A DNA stretch of 33,591 nt, from NCBI GenBank assembly GCA_024102915.1, contig JAGFJG010000126.1:1-33591 (forward strand), read 5' to 3'. Source of the DNA: Caldilineales bacterium. Its GTDB lineage: Bacteria > Chloroflexota > Anaerolineae > J102. The notes beneath the pieces are model-generated. The model worked only from the letters and a program-made list of their open reading frames with translations. It made no database searches and had not been told where the DNA came from. Made by a program: the position numbers and the translations under genes. Shown here piece after piece: positions 30,443 through 33,591 of this stretch (position 1 is the first letter of the stretch; each line of letters starts with the position of its first letter).

Positions 30443-33400
30443 TTCATCGGATGTTTTTCTTTTTCGCACACGCTTCTTGATCGCATCGAGGCTGCCAGGT
30501 TGAGCGGTGGTGGCTTTGGGGGAAGTGGGACTCGATTTTGCGGCTGAACTGCTGCCGGATTTAGCCGAAGAAGTGCTGGGCTTAGTCGTCGTGGCAGTTC
30601 GACTGCTCGTGCGCTTGGTTGAACTCGTCGTTTTCGCTGGCGCTGCTTTCGTTTCAGGTGCGGTGGCGCTGGCTTTCGTCGATGTGCTGCGGCTGCTTGT
30701 GCGCCTCGTCATGCCCGTCGTTTTCGCTGGCGCTGCTTTCGTTTCGGGTGCGGCGGCGCTAGCCTTCGTTGAGGTCGTGCGGCGCGTCGAGCGGGTCGTC
30801 TTTGGCGCAGGCGTCTCTGGCGAAGTCGCATCTTCCACTGAAGCCGGGGCAGTGCTGATCGATTGCGCCGCCGTCGTGACCGTCGCCGCAGTCGCTGCCT
30901 TTGCTGCCGTCCGTGATCGAGAGCGGGCGGGCGGAGGCGTTTCAACAGGCGGGGGCGGAGGTGGCGGCGGGGGTTCGGTCGCACCATCCTCGTCCTTGAC
31001 CTTGGGAATTACCAGGGCCAGTATCTTTTGCACTTCGCCGTCGCTCAGACTGCTAAGCTGGCGACCGCGTGCGCCCCGGTTCGAAGTCGGTAGATCATCC
31101 AGGCGCATCACCCGCATCGGCCCCTTGCTGAGAATGGTGAACATCTCCGGCTCATCATCGACCACAGCCGCAGTCTCTATCCCTCCATGCGTACGGGTCA
31201 GTTTCATCGCAATCACGCCGCTGCCATATCGTTTCTGCATAGGGAACTGATCAATGGGCGTGCGCAGGCCATACCCCTGAGTCGTGAGCAGGGCAAGCTG
31301 ATAATCAGGCTTGCAAATGCCCGCGCCGACGACCTGATCCCCTTCGCTCAACTTCATCGCCAGCACACCAGCCGCGGCCAGTCCCATCACCCGGGCGTCA
31401 TCCTGGCTAAAACGGATGGCCTGCCCCAGACGCGTCAGCAACAGGATGTCGTCAGCGGTGTCACACACGACCACACCGGCGAGAGCGTCACCCTTCTCCA
31501 CATTCATGACAATGGGCGAAGTGTGCGCCGCCGACCACAATTCCGTAACGCTGATGCGCTTGCACCGGCCCTCGCGTGTGTACAGGAATAGACTCACCTC
31601 AGGCGCATCGCCGTCCTGGTCTTCGGACGCAGGCAACGCCAGCATCGCCACGACATCGTCATCCTGCCGCAATTCCGTGATGGCGGCGAAATGCGTGTTT
31701 TCGTCAGTGGGGATCTGGTGGATGCGCTTTTGCACAGCCTGACCGGCAGCCGTAAAGAGGAACACCGAATCTTTCTCTGGCGCGGCCGCCATCGCCACCG
31801 GGGCGTCGGCCACCCGTCGGGGCAATGAACCGCGGCGGCGTCCGGCCAAAGACTGCCGGAACAGCAAGCCTTTCTTCGTCAGCAATACCAACACGTCCTC
31901 TTCCGGCAGATATTCGCTCGCAGTCAGGGCCACGCCCTCGACATCGACGATCTGGGTGCGCCGGGCATCGCCGTACTTCTCTTTGAGTTCGAGTAGCTCA
32001 TCCTTGATCACAGCCAGCATCTTGTTGGGATTCCCCAGCAGGTCTTCCAGGTATTTGATCCGCTCTTTGAGTTCTTTGTACTCCGCCTCCAGCTTTTCGC
32101 GCTCCAGGCGGGAAAGGCGTTTCAGCGGCATATCCAGGATCGCCTGCGCCTGAATTTCGCTCAGCTTGAACTTGCTCATCAAGCGGTCGCGGGCAGTGGG
32201 GGTATCGGGGCTGCGGCGGATGGTGGCGATCACATCGTCCAGATTCGCCAGAGCCGTAAGCAAACCTTCGAGGATATGCGCCCGTTCTTTCGCCCGCGCC
32301 AGGTCATATTCCGAGCGCCGGCGCACGATCTCGCGACGATGTTCGAGATAAAGTTGCAACGCCCGTTTGAGCGAAAGCAGCCGGGGTTCGCCATCGACCA
32401 GCGCCAGGGTATTGACGCCAAAGGTCTGGCGCATGGGCGTGAGCTTGTAAAGCTGTTCCAGAATATCTTTGGGCTCGACATTGCGCGTGAGTTCGATCAC
32501 GATGCGCATGCCTTGCCGGTCTGACTCGTCCCGCAGATCGGTGATGCCTTCGATCTTGCCGTCTCGCACCAGGTCGGCGATGCGTTCGACCACGCGCGAG
32601 TTGTTGGTCTGATAGGGCAATTCGGTCACGACCAGCCGCGAGCGATTGCGGCTCATCGCCTCGATGTGCACTTTCGCCTGTACGATCAAGCGCCCCTTGC
32701 CGCTGGCGAAAGCCTTGGCGATGATATCCTCCCGCCCCTCTTTGCCATCGCGATAACGATAGAGCACGCCGCCGGTGGGGAAATCCGGCCCTTTGACGAA
32801 ATACATCAGATGCTCCAATGTGATCTCGTCGATGGCGTGATAGTGGTCGATCATGTAGGCCAGGGCGTCGACGATCTCGCCCAGGTTGTGGGGCGGAATG
32901 TTCGTGGCCATGCCCACCGCAATGCCGCTGGCTCCATTCAACAAGAGATTGGGCAGCAAGGCTGGCATAACCAGCGGCTCTTCCATCGTCTCATCGAAGT
33001 TTGGGCCGAAATCAACCGTCTCTTTTTCCAGGTCGAGCAGCACCGTCTCGGCGATCTCGGAAAGGCGGGCTTCGGTGTAACGCATGGCGGCGGCGTTATC
33101 GCCATCGACCGAACCGAAATTGCCCTGGCCGTCGACCAAAGGATAGCGCATGGAAAAGTCCTGGGCCATGCGCACCATGGCATCATAAACGGCAGTATCG
33201 CCATGCGGATGGAATTTTCCCAATACCTCGCCGACAATACGGGCGCTCTTGCGATGCGGACGGTCGTGGCGCAGGCCCATGCTGTGCATGGCGAACAGGA
33301 TGCGGCGATGCACAGGCTTGAGACCGTCGCGCACATCGGGCAGCGCCCGCGCCACAATCACGCTCATGGCGTAATCGATATACGCCCCGCGCATTTCGTC

Positions 33401-33448
33401 GTCGATATCGATAGTATGAACAGTGCCGATGGTGTAGGGTATGGCCAT
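30437..33448 (-). CDS. gyrA: DNA gyrase/topoisomerase IV subunit A with long basic tail
   Basis: Breakage-reunion subunit of a type IIA topoisomerase, 1003 residues. It contains [39 protein letters not shown], the quinolone-site helix [19 protein letters not shown], the catalytic tyrosine in [11 protein letters not shown] (about 124), [18 protein letters not shown] and a coiled region ending [23 protein letters not shown]. Six beta-pinwheel blades follow (about 500-812, e.g. [38 protein letters not shown]). The GyrA box (QRRGGKG) is degenerate here ([10 protein letters not shown]), so ParC is possible. After a run of nine prolines near residue 823, about 180 residues rich in Lys, Arg, Ser, Thr and Ala form a tail like that of histone H1. 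No Shine-Dalgarno is seen; ATG 33448 follows a C-rich leader. Confidence 0.93.
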   Translation of the reverse strand: MAIPYTIGTVHTIDIDDEMRGAYIDYAMSVIVARALPDVRDGLKPVHRRILFAMHSMGLRHDRPHRKSARIVGEVLGKFHPHGDTAVYDAMVRMAQDFSMRYPLVDGQGNFGSVDGDNAAAMRYTEARLSEIAETVLLDLEKETVDFGPNFDETMEEPLVMPALLPNLLLNGASGIAVGMATNIPPHNLGEIVDALAYMIDHYHAIDEITLEHLMYFVKGPDFPTGGVLYRYRDGKEGREDIIAKAFASGKGRLIVQAKVHIEAMSRNRSRLVVTELPYQTNNSRVVERIADLVRDGKIEGITDLRDESDRQGMRIVIELTRNVEPKDILEQLYKLTPMRQTFGVNTLALVDGEPRLLSLKRALQLYLEHRREIVRRRSEYDLARAKERAHILEGLLTALANLDDVIATIRRSPDTPTARDRLMSKFKLSEIQAQAILDMPLKRLSRLEREKLEAEYKELKERIKYLEDLLGNPNKMLAVIKDELLELKEKYGDARRTQIVDVEGVALTASEYLPEEDVLVLLTKKGLLFRQSLAGRRRGSLPRRVADAPVAMAAAPEKDSVFLFTAAGQAVQKRIHQIPTDENTHFAAITELRQDDDVVAMLALPASEDQDGDAPEVSLFLYTREGRCKRISVTELWSAAHTSPIVMNVEKGDALAGVVVCDTADDILLLTRLGQAIRFSQDDARVMGLAAAGVLAMKLSEGDQVVGAGICKPDYQLALLTTQGYGLRTPIDQFPMQKRYGSGVIAMKLTRTHGGIETAAVVDDEPEMFTILSKGPMRVMRLDDLPTSNRGARGRQLSSLSDGEVQKILALVIPKVKDEDGATEPPPPPPPPPVETPPPARSRSRTAAKAATAATVTTAAQSISTAPASVEDATSPETPAPKTTRSTRRTTSTKASAAAPETKAAPAKTTGMTRRTSSRSTSTKASATAPETKAAPAKTTSSTKRTSSRTATTTKPSTSSAKSGSSSAAKSSPTSPKATTAQPGSLDAIKKRVRKRKTSDEA
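30600..30779 (-). repeat. 90-bp (30-residue) tandem repeat in the gyrA tail
   Basis: Two adjacent copies with an exact 90-base period (for example TTTTCGCTGG at 30631 and 30721). The encoded units both contain [20 protein letters not shown] followed by a TxRTSSR segment. Confidence 0.75.
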
Positions 33449-33485
33449 GGGGTGTTTTGGGGGAGAGCGGGTGGCGGGAAGGGGG
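33449..33485 (+). other. G-quadruplex-prone tract at the gyrA start
   Basis: Five G-runs of 3-5 separated by 2-6 bases on the plus strand (template strand for gyrA), directly abutting the start codon. Three further G-runs lie a little to the right. The gyrA mRNA leader is correspondingly C-rich, with few G and no ribosome site. Confidence 0.6.
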
Positions 33486-33550
33486 TGGCTGGAGCAGGAG
33501 TGCGGGTGTGGGGGAGGGGGTGATAGTGGACGGCTGGGGGAAACGCTTTT

Positions 33551-33556
33551 ATTCTA
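33551..33556 (-). promoter_or_regulatory. Candidate -10 for gyrA
   Basis: TAGAAT on the minus strand preceded by TGA, about 100 bases before the start codon. The -35 is not convincing. Confidence 0.4.
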
Positions 33557-33591
33557 TCACCCGATTATTTCATCACGTATTCCATGAAATG

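Noticed and set aside
30507..31250. Plus-strand hydrophobic frame opposite the gyrA tail and last pinwheel blade
   Set aside because: Its Val/Ala/Leu-rich repeats are the complement of the Lys/Thr/Ala tail; no ribosome site or known motif.

Overview
The window reads as ordinary chromosome of a free-living bacterium, most likely a member of the Chloroflexota (Anaerolineae/Caldilineae-like). This is an inference from gene content, moderately high GC, frequent TTG/GTG starts and many TGCTAxxxT-type -10 boxes; no rRNA or other phylogenetic marker was compared. Genes are packed on both strands. The only mobile-element trace is at the left edge, where the start of an IS1-like transposase abuts a cupin gene that has lost its 5' part.

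Layout: 1-700 IS edge, cupin remnant and a gene-poor spacer. 713-3846 prs, a hypothetical gene, a metallo-beta-lactamase-fold hydrolase and birA. 3926-6918 a membrane-anchored protein converging on a metallophosphoesterase/HEAT-repeat pair. 7189-10164 a large protein with receiver-like domains joined to a PEP-synthase-type ATP-grasp domain. 10189-13332 an iron-sulfur block: SufR-like Cys-rich regulator, moaA, an A-type Fe-S carrier, a DUF2203 protein and a NifU C-terminal-type scaffold. 13563-17032 rtcB, infA, tRNA-Val(TAC) and selA. 17126-20049 the two subunits of a split aconitase-X enzyme, separated by an SH3 lipoprotein and a tiny membrane protein. 20078-21601 (minus) a dehydrogenase E2 behind a Nfu N-terminal-domain protein. 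21798-23289 a small Cys-rich protein and argC. 23441-27657 a promoter, tRNA-Ala(CGC), a T-box leader, ilvE and leuS. 27769-33448 an EamA transporter, a CYTH-CHAD protein and a type IIA topoisomerase A subunit with a long basic tail.

The most striking observation is at 23441-24075. A complete leucine-type T-box leader (Stem I with CUC in the specifier position, Stem II, Stem IIA/B pseudoknot, Stem III, T-box sequence, terminator) precedes ilvE-leuS. A full tRNA-Ala(GGC) gene with encoded CCA sits inside it, between Stem IIA/B and Stem III. A second tRNA-Ala (CGC) lies just upstream behind a near-consensus promoter, so the sensor half of the riboswitch is bracketed by two tRNAs. I know of no described T-box with an internal tRNA gene.

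A second theme is intergenic inverted repeats built from iterated short words, each spacer with its own word family. They lie between convergent genes, between co-directional genes and beside a terminator. Metabolically, ilvE/leuS, argC, E2, AcnX, the Fe-S block and selA are housekeeping or central-metabolism functions, and no defence or phage module is visible.
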